64,000 bases of DNA from SAR324 cluster bacterium. GTDB lineage: Bacteria; SAR324; NAC60-12. Below are positions 37,729-46,477 of the stretch, in pieces; within the stretch, counting starts at the first letter, position 1, and each line of letters opens with the position of its first letter. Position numbers and translations under genes: made by a program. The stretch is taken from positions 1 to 64,000 of the forward strand of contig JADFZZ010000009.1 in the NCBI GenBank assembly GCA_015232315.1. The letters are read 5' to 3'. Below the pieces are notes generated by a model. It was given only the letters and a program-made list of their open reading frames with translations. It was not told the origin of the DNA and searched no databases.

Positions 37729-37998
37729 ATGACTATCAAAGTAGAAATTCCGTCAACTGCCAGATTGAAGGGTATGGGTGTCACCAATTGGCCTGTCTGG
37801 ACCAAGGAAGTGTCAGAATTTCCTTGGACCTACACCGAAACAGAAACCTGTTATTTTCTGGAAGGAGAAGTGATTGTAGAATCTGAAGGAAATGATCCTG
37901 TCGTGATTGGCAAGGGCGATCTGGTCATCTTTCCCGCAGGTCTCTCCTGTGTCTGGAAAATCAGCAAGGATGTCAAAAAACATTATCGCTACAGTTAG
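37729..37998 (+). CDS. Small cupin-domain protein (DUF861/EutQ-like)
   Basis: The ATG at 37729 has AGAGG five bases upstream; 89 residues. It is a single cupin barrel: TETETCYFLEGEVIVESEG is the first motif and GKGDLVIFPAGLSCVW the second. This is the spacing of the Cupin_3 group, which often lacks a full metal triad, and here the first motif has no His pair. The role is unknown. It is monocistronic. Confidence 0.8.
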   Translation: MTIKVEIPSTARLKGMGVTNWPVWTKEVSEFPWTYTETETCYFLEGEVIVESEGNDPVVIGKGDLVIFPAGLSCVWKISKDVKKHYRYS

Positions 37999-38231
37999 CT
38001 GATGCTGTCGGGAATCTTGAGACTAAATGTGGCTTCTTTCCAGATTCTCTTTGAACTTCGATAGGTCCATTATTATTTTGAATGATGCTGTAGCTTCCGT
38101 CCTAAATCTTTTCCCCGGCCAACGTCCCTGTGTAAGGAATGAATGAGAAATGAGATGTCTGTCTCAAGAGGAACTCTAAAAGCCCGCACGAAGTGCGCTA
38201 TGTTCACAAAATATTATATCAAACATAAAAA

Positions 38232-40025
38232 TCAATTATGTTGAAGTAGCATTTTTGTTTGTTGAAGATGCCGGGCAATATCGCCATAACCATTTTCTAT
38301 GGCCAGATCCATCGCTGTTTTGCCCTCTCTGGTTTGAGCGGTGACTGAAGCGCCTTTGGCGACCAGAAGTCTGGAAATATCAGAATGACCCTTATTTGCG
38401 GCAATCATCAATGGCTGGTATCCCATATTGTTAGCAGCATCAATTTTTGCGCCATGGGTCAATAAAGTCCAGACAGCGTTCACATGTCCCTGACTGACAG
38501 CCAGCATCAGCGGCGTCCAGCCTTCCGGATTGGTCACATTGACTTGAGCGCCATGCTGAATCAATAATTCAATCATGGGCAGTTTTCCATGGAAAGAGGC
38601 CCACATCAACGGGGGCATGCTGCCCTTGTTCGGATCCGCCTTACGATTCAGCAGTAACCTGGTCACAGCGTCATATCCCTGAAAGACAGCCCATGACAAC
38701 GCGGTTTCCCCACGGGAATCCGTTAAATTGCAATCAGCATTCTGATCAAACAGGGCTTCAATCAATTCCCGGTTATCTTTGGATACAGCTTTCATGAACA
38801 GGGTTTGCCCCTGTTTATCAGGAGTGTTGATATCCAGGCCCGCATCTAAAAACCGCTGCATGTTTTCTACTTTTCTGTTTCCTGCCAAGGCCATCCATTG
38901 ATCCATGGAAAGGTTATGTTTTTCACGTGCTTCCGCCAGTGCCTGCCGCAATTTTTTCTTAATTTCCGGTTCCTGAGTTTTAAAAAAGTCATCCCATTGT
39001 GCTTTAGTAAGAACAGGATCTGCCCCCTGTTCCAGCAACTGCAAGACCGCGGAATATTGATTCCGTTCCATAGCCCACATCAATGAAGATTTCCCGGAGT
39101 TGTCCCTTGTATTGATCTCCGAACCCCCGTCAGTCACCGCCTTGATCACCTCATGATTGCCCTGATACGCGGCATACATCAGTGCAGTTCTTCCTTGAAG
39201 ATCCATTGCGTTTAAATCTGATTTTTCCGACAGTGACAGCGCTATCTCAGGTTTTTGAAGTTTGATGGCCAGCATCAGGGCAGTTCTACCTCCGGCATCG
39301 CTTCCATGAAATTGATTAAAATCATTGGAAAAATAAGCCTGATTGTTGTGTTCCAGAGCAGAAACCACCTGATCCCAGAACCACCACTGATAGCCCAGAT
39401 AACCACTCCAGCCAAACACTGCGATCAACGCCACAATTCCAGCCTGAAATGCGGCAATATTGAATTTGGGATGTTTTGAAATTTTATGGAACCAGCCTTT
39501 TATAGACTTTAAGGATCGAGAAAATATTGAAGGTTCTGTGACCGTTGGAATTTGTAAGTCAGATTCACTTTGAGGAGTGTATTCAGTTTCCGGCGATATT
39601 GAGAATTGAGGACTTTTTTTCTTTTTAGCCTGCTGCATCGTGTTCGAAAAAAATCCTTTATTCAGAACAGATGAGGGCTCTTGAGTTTTTGACTGAAAGC
39701 TATTTCCTGAAATGGCGTCCTTCAATGAAGCAAACCAAAGCAGAAATGCCGGCAATGTTTTAACCAGAACATCTGAACCATGCACGGCGTAGACACTGAT
39801 ATTCGCAGGTAACAGCAATTCTGACAGGCCCTGAATGAATTCAATGGTTTCAGGTGTTAATTTTGTTGTTGCCTTAAAATCAAAAATAACTTTTCTTGTC
39901 TGACGAGACTGTAATTCGTCAAAAATCTTGGTAATTCCTGAACTGACATTTCCCTTGACCAGTTCTTCGTGTGTCCGAAATACACAGGTTTGTTCCTTGT
40001 AACCACGAGTGATTCGATTCAGCAT
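38232..40025 (-). CDS. STAS-like, transmembrane, ankyrin-repeat protein
   Basis: The start at 40025 has GGGG six bases upstream; 597 residues. Residues 1-95 resemble a STAS domain (VIFDFKATTKLTPETIEFIQ). A charged linker follows, then a membrane helix near residues 195-222 (IVALIAVFGWSGYLGYQWWFW), and about ten ankyrin repeats (for example GRTALMYAAYQGNHEVIK, GWTPLMLAVSQGHVNAVW) fill the C-terminal 350 residues. One helix would put the two ends on opposite sides of the inner membrane, most likely ankyrins in the periplasm. Partner unknown. Confidence 0.75.
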   Translation of the reverse strand: MLNRITRGYKEQTCVFRTHEELVKGNVSSGITKIFDELQSRQTRKVIFDFKATTKLTPETIEFIQGLSELLLPANISVYAVHGSDVLVKTLPAFLLWFASLKDAISGNSFQSKTQEPSSVLNKGFFSNTMQQAKKKKSPQFSISPETEYTPQSESDLQIPTVTEPSIFSRSLKSIKGWFHKISKHPKFNIAAFQAGIVALIAVFGWSGYLGYQWWFWDQVVSALEHNNQAYFSNDFNQFHGSDAGGRTALMLAIKLQKPEIALSLSEKSDLNAMDLQGRTALMYAAYQGNHEVIKAVTDGGSEINTRDNSGKSSLMWAMERNQYSAVLQLLEQGADPVLTKAQWDDFFKTQEPEIKKKLRQALAEAREKHNLSMDQWMALAGNRKVENMQRFLDAGLDINTPDKQGQTLFMKAVSKDNRELIEALFDQNADCNLTDSRGETALSWAVFQGYDAVTRLLLNRKADPNKGSMPPLMWASFHGKLPMIELLIQHGAQVNVTNPEGWTPLMLAVSQGHVNAVWTLLTHGAKIDAANNMGYQPLMIAANKGHSDISRLLVAKGASVTAQTREGKTAMDLAIENGYGDIARHLQQTKMLLQHN

Positions 40026-40118
40026 ATGCGCCCCTTTTGAGATGGAAATAATCCTGATCAGCATGAATCAGCAAAAACCAAGCCATCAACAAAGAGGGAC
40101 GAACCCAGATTGGCTTAT

Positions 40119-41420
40119 TCAATCGGTTCCTTCAATTCCAAAGGACCAGACATCACCTAATTGGGTATCCTCACGAAGTCCACCCATGATCCAGATACGA
40201 TTATTGTGCACGGTTCCAGCATGAAGATAGCGTTGGGCCCACAAGCCAGTCGATTCCTGTGTCCAGTTTTGTCCATCACTCGAATACCAGACATCCTGCT
40301 GGTCTTTTCCGCCGACAAGCCATAAGCGGCTGTCATAGGTCAGACTCACCCCATGAACCCTGGCATCCCAGGCGGGAGTAACGGCCTGAGTCCAGTTTGT
40401 GCCATCGGCAGAATACCAGACTTCGTTGGAGGCATTTCCATCAGATCCTGCAAAAACCCATATTTTGTCATCGAGAACCGCCGCGCCGAGTCCTTCTTTT
40501 CCTGTCCAGGCGGCGCTGGCTGTGGCAGAAGTCCAGGTCTGTCCATCTGAACTGTACCAGACATCATTGAAATAATTTAAATCGTTACGCCCACCCATAA
40601 TCCAGATCTTGTTTTGAAAGATGACACTGGCATGGCAACGCCGGGGAGACCATCCCGCAGAGGCAGAGGCCTGAGTCCAGTGATATCCATTGGTGGAAAA
40701 CCAGACATCGCCATAATGCGTGACATCATTCCAGCCCCCTATCACCCATAACGTGTTTTTAAATGACAATGCCGTATGGCAGTACCGTGCATTCCACAGA
40801 GATCGCGTGGCATTTTCTGTTCCCTCAAAATCCAGGGCGATATTTTTCCAGGAACGACCATCGCTCGAGGTTGTATAAAAAACATCCTGCCTGGGGGTCA
40901 GGCCGAACTTCCCACCAAGACTCCACAATTTACCATCATGGGATACCAGCGCATGGCCTGACAGATAGGTTTCATTGCTGGTAGCCCGTAGATCCCAGGA
41001 ACAATCGACTCCCGCGTTGGCGCAAGAATCACTGGTGACAGTGATGACAATATTTTTTCTGGCGGTGCTTCCTTTACTGTTGCTCATCATCCCACCCGGT
41101 GCGGTCTCAGTGACAGCTTCAATCGCAATGATCTGATTGCCGGCTTCTTCAAACAGCACCGTGCAAATATCCTTGTTGTCACAGTTTTTAATTTCGACCG
41201 CGTTTTGATACCAGTGAATGTTGTCATAGACTGAATCTGAAGCGTCAAAAATGACTTCTTCACCGGCCGCAACGGTTCTGGCAGGTTGAATGCTCACCAC
41301 CACTTTTGCCTTGGGCTGACAGAATGGATCCATTCCGGAACAGGCCGCATTGTCTGAGCATCCGTACTGAAATATTGATATCAATAACATGAGATATCCC
41401 GGTAACCAGTTCATGTTCAT
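40119..41420 (-). CDS. Kelch-repeat lipoprotein
   Basis: The 433-residue protein starts with a signal and a lipobox-like end (IFQYGCS). Residues about 35-135 are an Ig/PKD-like domain with FDASDSVYDNIHWYQN. From about 150 onward there are five or six kelch-type blades (for example LWVIGGWNDVTHYGDVW, IWIMGGRNDLNYFNDVW), enough for a beta-propeller. It is followed 3 bp before the next lipoprotein gene's stop and shares its N-terminal domain with that protein. It is likely exported to the outer membrane or surface as a binding protein. Confidence 0.8.
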   Translation of the reverse strand: MNMNWLPGYLMLLISIFQYGCSDNAACSGMDPFCQPKAKVVVSIQPARTVAAGEEVIFDASDSVYDNIHWYQNAVEIKNCDNKDICTVLFEEAGNQIIAIEAVTETAPGGMMSNSKGSTARKNIVITVTSDSCANAGVDCSWDLRATSNETYLSGHALVSHDGKLWSLGGKFGLTPRQDVFYTTSSDGRSWKNIALDFEGTENATRSLWNARYCHTALSFKNTLWVIGGWNDVTHYGDVWFSTNGYHWTQASASAGWSPRRCHASVIFQNKIWIMGGRNDLNYFNDVWYSSDGQTWTSATASAAWTGKEGLGAAVLDDKIWVFAGSDGNASNEVWYSADGTNWTQAVTPAWDARVHGVSLTYDSRLWLVGGKDQQDVWYSSDGQNWTQESTGLWAQRYLHAGTVHNNRIWIMGGLREDTQLGDVWSFGIEGTD

Positions 41421-41423
41421 GAG

Positions 41424-42275
41424 TCACTCCAGCGAAATTTGTCTGATACAGCGAACGGATCCCTGTATGGAAAGCCTCTGTTGAACAGAATCCACACCAG
41501 CGGAAAAATCATGGGCCCAATAGGTTTGATTGACGGAGTTCACCTGAGAACTACTCCAGTAATAATAGGGCAGTCGCCAAACATCATTCGCAAATGATTC
41601 GGCGCAGTCCTGAACCTGAATATCGCAAAAACCGGCATTAGTTTTAACCGCGGCCATCAGTTTCAACTCATCCAGTGAAGGCAGATACCAGGAAACGCCC
41701 GGAGAAATTCCTGCCGCACAGACGCTGGCCGCATCAAACCAGTTGCGGCAATTCGCGTAATTGTCAGAAGCCCGGCAACCTGAAGCATCGCTGGTCTGCA
41801 TGAGCAGACATTCAAAATCATTGGCCTTTACAAGAATCCCGTCCGCATACATTTGCCCGACTTCTCCGCATTTCACGATAATTTCCAGATTTTTGATAGA
41901 TTTGGTTCCGCTTTTCACAGACGTTCCCTCCACCGTGACCAGCACCTTAATCACAAACACTCCTGGGTGATCAAACTCAATGGAACAAACGATTTTATGA
42001 AGGCAAGCCTCAATCGGGACATCATTCTGATACCACAGAATATCATCATAAACCGAAGCCGTAGCGTCAAACACTATCAGATCGCCAGGCAAGATGGATC
42101 CTTCCGGGGTCATCGTGACATCAGCCAGCGCAGAACGGGTGCAACTGACATCTGTATCCTGACAGGGTTCGGAATTGCTGGAGGAACATCCTGTGAAGAA
42201 CCAGGTCAAAATCAGCAGAAAGCATCCCGCCTTCCATGGTACAAGTCGTTGAAATATCAGTTTTGGTCTGGACAT
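41424..42275 (-). CDS. DUF1566 (Lcl-type) lipoprotein
   Basis: The 283-residue protein has a clear lipobox (WFFTGCSSS). Residues about 45-140 are a PKD-like domain (IVFDATASVYDDILWYQN) related to that of the kelch protein. The C-terminal 140 residues match the DUF1566 pattern: WYLPSLDELKLM, YYYWSSSQ and SVRCIRQ at the end. DUF1566 occurs in surface lipoproteins including a collagen-like adhesin, so a surface role is plausible. It is upstream of and coupled to the kelch gene with a 3-bp gap. Confidence 0.8.
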   Translation of the reverse strand: MSRPKLIFQRLVPWKAGCFLLILTWFFTGCSSSNSEPCQDTDVSCTRSALADVTMTPEGSILPGDLIVFDATASVYDDILWYQNDVPIEACLHKIVCSIEFDHPGVFVIKVLVTVEGTSVKSGTKSIKNLEIIVKCGEVGQMYADGILVKANDFECLLMQTSDASGCRASDNYANCRNWFDAASVCAAGISPGVSWYLPSLDELKLMAAVKTNAGFCDIQVQDCAESFANDVWRLPYYYWSSSQVNSVNQTYWAHDFSAGVDSVQQRLSIQGSVRCIRQISLE

Positions 42276-42357
42276 TTTTTTTTCTGAAAATTATGGTTTC
42301 AAGCTTTACATCAGGAAAGACCTGACTGTTATTGTGAATTAACACCTATTGGCTCTT

Positions 42358-42600
42358 ATGGAAGTCTCATTTTCACTGGACGACATCAAACGCAAAATCA
42401 AGATTGAGCAAGCAGTTCGCACCGTTCTGGGTGTGTTTGATGACGAAGAACTCACCATTGATGAAGGACTCGTCGCATGGAACATGCTGGGGTTTACGAT
42501 TTTTCAGGAAATCTACCCGGAAGCCTCCCATGAAGAAATTCATAAGAATATGATTGAATTTGCCAACACACTGTTTTATTCCAAACAGAAAATTTCATAA
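42358..42600 (+). CDS. Small hypothetical protein
   Basis: I use the ATG at 42358 (80 residues); an in-frame TTG at 42349 would add three. The product is acidic and helical (IEQAVRTVLGVFDDEELTIDEG), with no membrane segment and no known family. It diverges from the lipoprotein pair. The ribosome-binding site is weak. Confidence 0.55.
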   Translation: MEVSFSLDDIKRKIKIEQAVRTVLGVFDDEELTIDEGLVAWNMLGFTIFQEIYPEASHEEIHKNMIEFANTLFYSKQKIS

Positions 42601-42787
42601 ACTCGGGGGTTCTATTACTCATGGATAGCCTGGCACTTGATTCGGTTTGATGTTTACCTGATATTCAATCAAAAATTTATCAGAAGCATCTTTGAAAGAA
42701 AAGACCAAGATATCATGCTGACCGAGACATGCTGAATTCCCCCAGGCGATGTAACCCGGTTTGAACAATAATCATAAGGAGAATCCA

Positions 42788-42949
42788 ATGAAAAAAAAAG
42801 GTTCACATCATCGAAAAAGTATTGCCCATTACCGTAAAGAAACCAGTAAACTGCGTAAAAACATGAGTAAACGCATACGCTATCAATATTTGAAAGCTTT
42901 AGCAAAAACACAGGAAACGACAGGAACTGAACCAACAGTTCAGGCCTGA
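42788..42949 (+). CDS. Small highly basic protein
   Basis: An ATG with AAGGAG seven bases upstream opens 53 codons. The product is Lys/Arg/His-rich (KKKGSHHRKSIAHYRKET, KLRKNMSKRIRYQYLKAL) with a short acidic tail, typical of small nucleic-acid- or ribosome-binding proteins. No family is recognised. It sits just before aspS but 117 bp away. Confidence 0.6.
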   Translation: MKKKGSHHRKSIAHYRKETSKLRKNMSKRIRYQYLKALAKTQETTGTEPTVQA

Positions 42950-43066
42950 TCGAATTTAATAATATTCTTCCGGCGCATGAGGTGAAAATCACAGCATGCG
43001 TAAGACCCCACAGCAACCAATCATTCAATGATTTATTTTTCTTCCATCCATCCTTGATCCTGAATT

Positions 43067-44860
43067 ATGAACTACTGGCAGCGTACTTATTTTTGCGGTG
43101 AACTGAGATCCGCCAATATCGGCGAAGAAGTAACCTTGATGGGGTGGTGTAACACCCGCCGGGACCACGGAGGCGTTATTTTTATCGACTTGCGTGATTA
43201 CACAGGGTTGGCACAGGTTGTTTTCCGACGTGAAGTGGCCCCTGAACCTCATGAACTGGGTGATTCCATCCGCAATGAATATGTGCTGGCTGTCAAAGGA
43301 CGTGTCACACCAAGGGAACATGGAAACGTCAATCCCAAACTCCCCACAGGTGAAATTGAGGTAGTCGTCACCAGTCTGGAAATTCTGAATTCCAGCAAAC
43401 CTCTGCCTTATGTCATGGAAGAACGGGACAATGTGGATGAAAAAGTCCGACTGTTTTACCGCTATCTGGATTTACGCCATCCCCGCATGCAACGTAATTT
43501 GATGCTCAGATCCAAAGCCATGCAGGTGACCCGGAACTATCTGAGCAACCAGCGCTTTTTTGAAGTCGAAACGCCGATCCTGACCAAATCAACACCGGAA
43601 GGCGCACGGGATTATCTGGTACCCTCCAGGGTTTCTGCCGGACATTTTTACGCATTGCCCCAGTCGCCCCAGTTGTTCAAACAGTTGCTGATGTGCAGTG
43701 GTTATGACCGCTACATGCAGATTGCCCGCTGTTTCAGGGATGAAGACCTCCGTGGCAACCGACAGCCTGAATTCACTCAAATTGACCTTGAACTCAGCTT
43801 CACACAGCCTGAAGAAATTTATTTATTGATAGAAGGCCTGTTGAAAGAGATTTTCAGGAATGTGATTGATATTGATATTCCGACACCGTTTCCACGCATA
43901 ACCTACCGACAGGCCATGGATGACTATGGCAGTGATGCTCCGGATATCCGTTTTGATCTGAAACTCCAGAACGTCTCTGACATTGTCGCCAACTGTGGTG
44001 TCAAAGTGTTTGCGGACGCTATTTCCAAAGGTGGACAGGTCAAAGCCATACGAATTCCGGGAGGTGCTGATTTTTCCAGAAAAGAACTCGATGAATTGAC
44101 AGAATTCGTGAAAATTTATGGTGCGAAAGGCATGGCCTGGGTCAAGTTTCAGGAGACAGGCTGGCAATCACCCATCGCCAAGTTTTTTTCCTCAGAAGAA
44201 CAAAAAGCCATTGAATCCCGTTGTCAGACCAAACAGGGAGATTTGCTCATTTTCTGTGCAGACAGCGCAAAAATCGTGGCTGATTCTCTGGGCAATCTTC
44301 GAAAGGAAATCGCCCGCAGAAAAAAGTTGTTCAAAGAAAACCACTATGAATTTGTCTGGGTCACTGACTTTCCATTGTTTGAATATAACGCCGAAGAAAA
44401 ACGTTATACGTCCAGTCACCATCCCTTCACCATGCCCAATCTGTCCGATCTGGAACAGCACAAAAATGGCGATCTGTCTCAAATCCGCTCAGTGGCCTAT
44501 GATGTGGTGCTGAATGGCGTTGAACTGGGCGGAGGCAGTCTGCGTATTCATCGACAGGATATTCAGACCCAGGTCTTCCAGATGCTCAATCTCACCAATG
44601 AAGAAATTCAAAGCAAATTCGGATTTTTGATTGAAGCGCTTTCTTATGGTGCCCCACCGCATGGTGGCCTAGCCATCGGTTTTGACCGCCTGATGATGTT
44701 TTTGCTCCATACAGAATCCATTCGGGATGTGATAGCCTTCCCCAAAACCCAGAAAGCCGCCTGTCTCATGACTGATGCCCCATCCAGAGTCGATCAAAAA
44801 CAACTGGATGAATTGCATATTCGCGTCAAGGCATCGGCGTTGTCTGAAGCACAGTCGTAA
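43067..44860 (+). CDS. aspS: Aspartyl-tRNA synthetase
   Basis: The 597-residue enzyme is the bacterial type: N-terminal anticodon-binding OB fold, class II core, and the inserted GAD domain (about residues 300-410). Motif 2 is CFRDEDLRGNRQPEFTQ and motif 3 GGLAIGFDRLMMF. The OB-fold contains RRDHGGVIFIDLRD. A His in that position is associated with non-discriminating enzymes that also charge tRNA-Asn, while discriminating ones usually have Leu; this reading is inference. It leads a compact run with ddl and trmL. Confidence 0.96.
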   Translation: MNYWQRTYFCGELRSANIGEEVTLMGWCNTRRDHGGVIFIDLRDYTGLAQVVFRREVAPEPHELGDSIRNEYVLAVKGRVTPREHGNVNPKLPTGEIEVVVTSLEILNSSKPLPYVMEERDNVDEKVRLFYRYLDLRHPRMQRNLMLRSKAMQVTRNYLSNQRFFEVETPILTKSTPEGARDYLVPSRVSAGHFYALPQSPQLFKQLLMCSGYDRYMQIARCFRDEDLRGNRQPEFTQIDLELSFTQPEEIYLLIEGLLKEIFRNVIDIDIPTPFPRITYRQAMDDYGSDAPDIRFDLKLQNVSDIVANCGVKVFADAISKGGQVKAIRIPGGADFSRKELDELTEFVKIYGAKGMAWVKFQETGWQSPIAKFFSSEEQKAIESRCQTKQGDLLIFCADSAKIVADSLGNLRKEIARRKKLFKENHYEFVWVTDFPLFEYNAEEKRYTSSHHPFTMPNLSDLEQHKNGDLSQIRSVAYDVVLNGVELGGGSLRIHRQDIQTQVFQMLNLTNEEIQSKFGFLIEALSYGAPPHGGLAIGFDRLMMFLLHTESIRDVIAFPKTQKAACLMTDAPSRVDQKQLDELHIRVKASALSEAQS

Positions 44861-44868
44861 AGGATCGC

Positions 44869-45951
44869 ATGACTTCTCCGAATAAACTGCGTATTGGTGT
44901 TTTGTGTGGCGGAAAAAGCGGTGAGCATCAGGTTTCATTGATTTCAGCGTTCAACATTCAACAGCGTCTTGATCCTGAAAAATATGAAATCCACATGATC
45001 CCCATAGATCCACAGGGGCAATGGTATCTTGGTACAGGAGCTGACTTTCTGCAAAACGCCGAAAGTGTTAAAAACGCCAGAATGAACCAGTCGCTTCCCC
45101 GGGTAGCCTTGACTTCCGGCAGAAAATTGGTCGATCTTGCCAGCGGAAAGAAGCTTGCTGAAATTGATGTTTTTTTCCCGATCACGCATGGCCGCTATGG
45201 GGAAGACGGTGCCATTCAAGGATTATTGAAATGGTTTGATGTGCCGTTTGTGGGACCTGATGTTTCAGGATCTGCCATTGGCATGGACAAAGACCTCTCC
45301 AAAAGATTACTGCATGAAGCCGGAATTCCTGTCACGCCATCCATCACACTTCGTGGTGACAATTCTGTAACCTATCAGGACGTTGTCGCCAAATTGGGAA
45401 ACCCTGTCTTTATCAAGCCCTGCCGGGAAGGTTCTTCCCTGGGAACACAAAAAGCTGTGGATGAACCGACTTTCCGTCAGGCCGTGAAAACTGCCCTGGA
45501 ATTTGACGATAAAGTTCTGGTGGAAGAATTTGTTCAGGCCCGTGAAATTGAATGTGCCGTTCTGGGAAATCTAAACCCGGAAGCATCCCTTGTGCTGGGT
45601 GAGATTGCACCGACATCCGGATTTTATTCCTATGAGGCAAAATATGTGGACAAAGATGGCGCATCCTTGATGATTCCAGCGGAACTGCCCGCAGATGTGA
45701 CAGAAAAATTGCGGGAAACAGCGGTAACAGCCTTCAAGGTTCTGGAATGTCAGGGGTTAGCCCGCGTGGATTTTTTTGTAAAACAGGACCTGTCCTTCTA
45801 TTTGAATGAAGTGAATACACTGCCAGGATTCACCCAGATCAGCATGTATCCCAAACTGTGGGAAGCCTCGGGTGTGCCCTATTCTGAATTGTTGGACCGG
45901 TTGATTCAATTTGCGATTGAACGGTTCAACCGTGAAAACCCCAAAGCCTGA
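44869..45951 (+). CDS. ddl: D-alanine--D-alanine ligase
   Basis: The 360-residue ATP-grasp enzyme makes the D-Ala-D-Ala dipeptide for peptidoglycan. Visible motifs are CGGKSGEHQVSL at the N-terminus, ITHGRYGEDGAIQGLL, KPCREGSSLG in the ATP-grasp core and NEVNTLPGFTQISMYP for metal and product binding. It starts 8 bp after aspS. In many bacteria ddl sits in the dcw cluster; here it is with tRNA genes. Confidence 0.95.
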   Translation: MTSPNKLRIGVLCGGKSGEHQVSLISAFNIQQRLDPEKYEIHMIPIDPQGQWYLGTGADFLQNAESVKNARMNQSLPRVALTSGRKLVDLASGKKLAEIDVFFPITHGRYGEDGAIQGLLKWFDVPFVGPDVSGSAIGMDKDLSKRLLHEAGIPVTPSITLRGDNSVTYQDVVAKLGNPVFIKPCREGSSLGTQKAVDEPTFRQAVKTALEFDDKVLVEEFVQAREIECAVLGNLNPEASLVLGEIAPTSGFYSYEAKYVDKDGASLMIPAELPADVTEKLRETAVTAFKVLECQGLARVDFFVKQDLSFYLNEVNTLPGFTQISMYPKLWEASGVPYSELLDRLIQFAIERFNRENPKA

Positions 45952-45965
45952 AAATCTGTGACTCT

Positions 45966-46442
45966 GTGAAACTATATCAAACACCTCCCGTCAACGTGGT
46001 TCTGGTTGAACCCCAAATCCCTCCCAATACAGGAAATATTGCACGCTTGTGTGCCGCAAGCCGATGCCATCTGATATTGGTTGGAACTCTTGGTTTTGAA
46101 CTGACAGATCGCTATCTCAAACGTGCCGGACTGGATTATTGGGATTATGTGAGTTGGGAACATCAGCCTGACAAGGAATTGTTCCTGAATTCCATGAATC
46201 CTGCTAAAATTCATTTGCTCACCACCCACACCACCACCCCCTACACCCGAATGGAGGTCAAGGAAAGTGACTACATTTTTTTCGGCAAGGAAACAGCGGG
46301 CCTTCCTGAAAGCTGGCGGTTGTCTCATCCGGAACGCTGTTTCACCATTCCCATGTGGGAACCCAATGTCCGCAGTCTCAACCTCGCCTCAGCCGTATCC
46401 ATTGTTGTCTATGATGCGTTACGTCAGTTGAACAGATTTTAA
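45966..46442 (+). CDS. trmL: tRNA (cytidine/uridine-2'-O-)-methyltransferase
   Basis: The GTG start gives 158 residues, the usual TrmL length. SPOUT-fold motifs are PQIPPNTGNIARLCAA near the N-terminus, FGKETAGLP and the knot region IPMWEPNVRSLNLASAVSIV. TrmL methylates the wobble base of certain tRNA-Leu. It lies 14 bp after ddl. A decayed copy of its 3' end is present at 48900-48970. Confidence 0.92.
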   Translation: MKLYQTPPVNVVLVEPQIPPNTGNIARLCAASRCHLILVGTLGFELTDRYLKRAGLDYWDYVSWEHQPDKELFLNSMNPAKIHLLTTHTTTPYTRMEVKESDYIFFGKETAGLPESWRLSHPERCFTIPMWEPNVRSLNLASAVSIVVYDALRQLNRF

Positions 46443-46456
46443 ACCTTTAATTTTCC

Positions 46457-46477
46457 AGATGTTGTCATCTTTGATTT
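46457..46477 (+). terminator. Short hairpin with U-tract after trmL
   Basis: AGATG and CATCT enclose a TTGT loop, then TTGATTTTTTT. The stem is only 5 bp, but position and T-run fit a weak intrinsic terminator for the aspS-ddl-trmL run. It overlaps the stop codon of the convergent gene at 46465. Confidence 0.45.
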
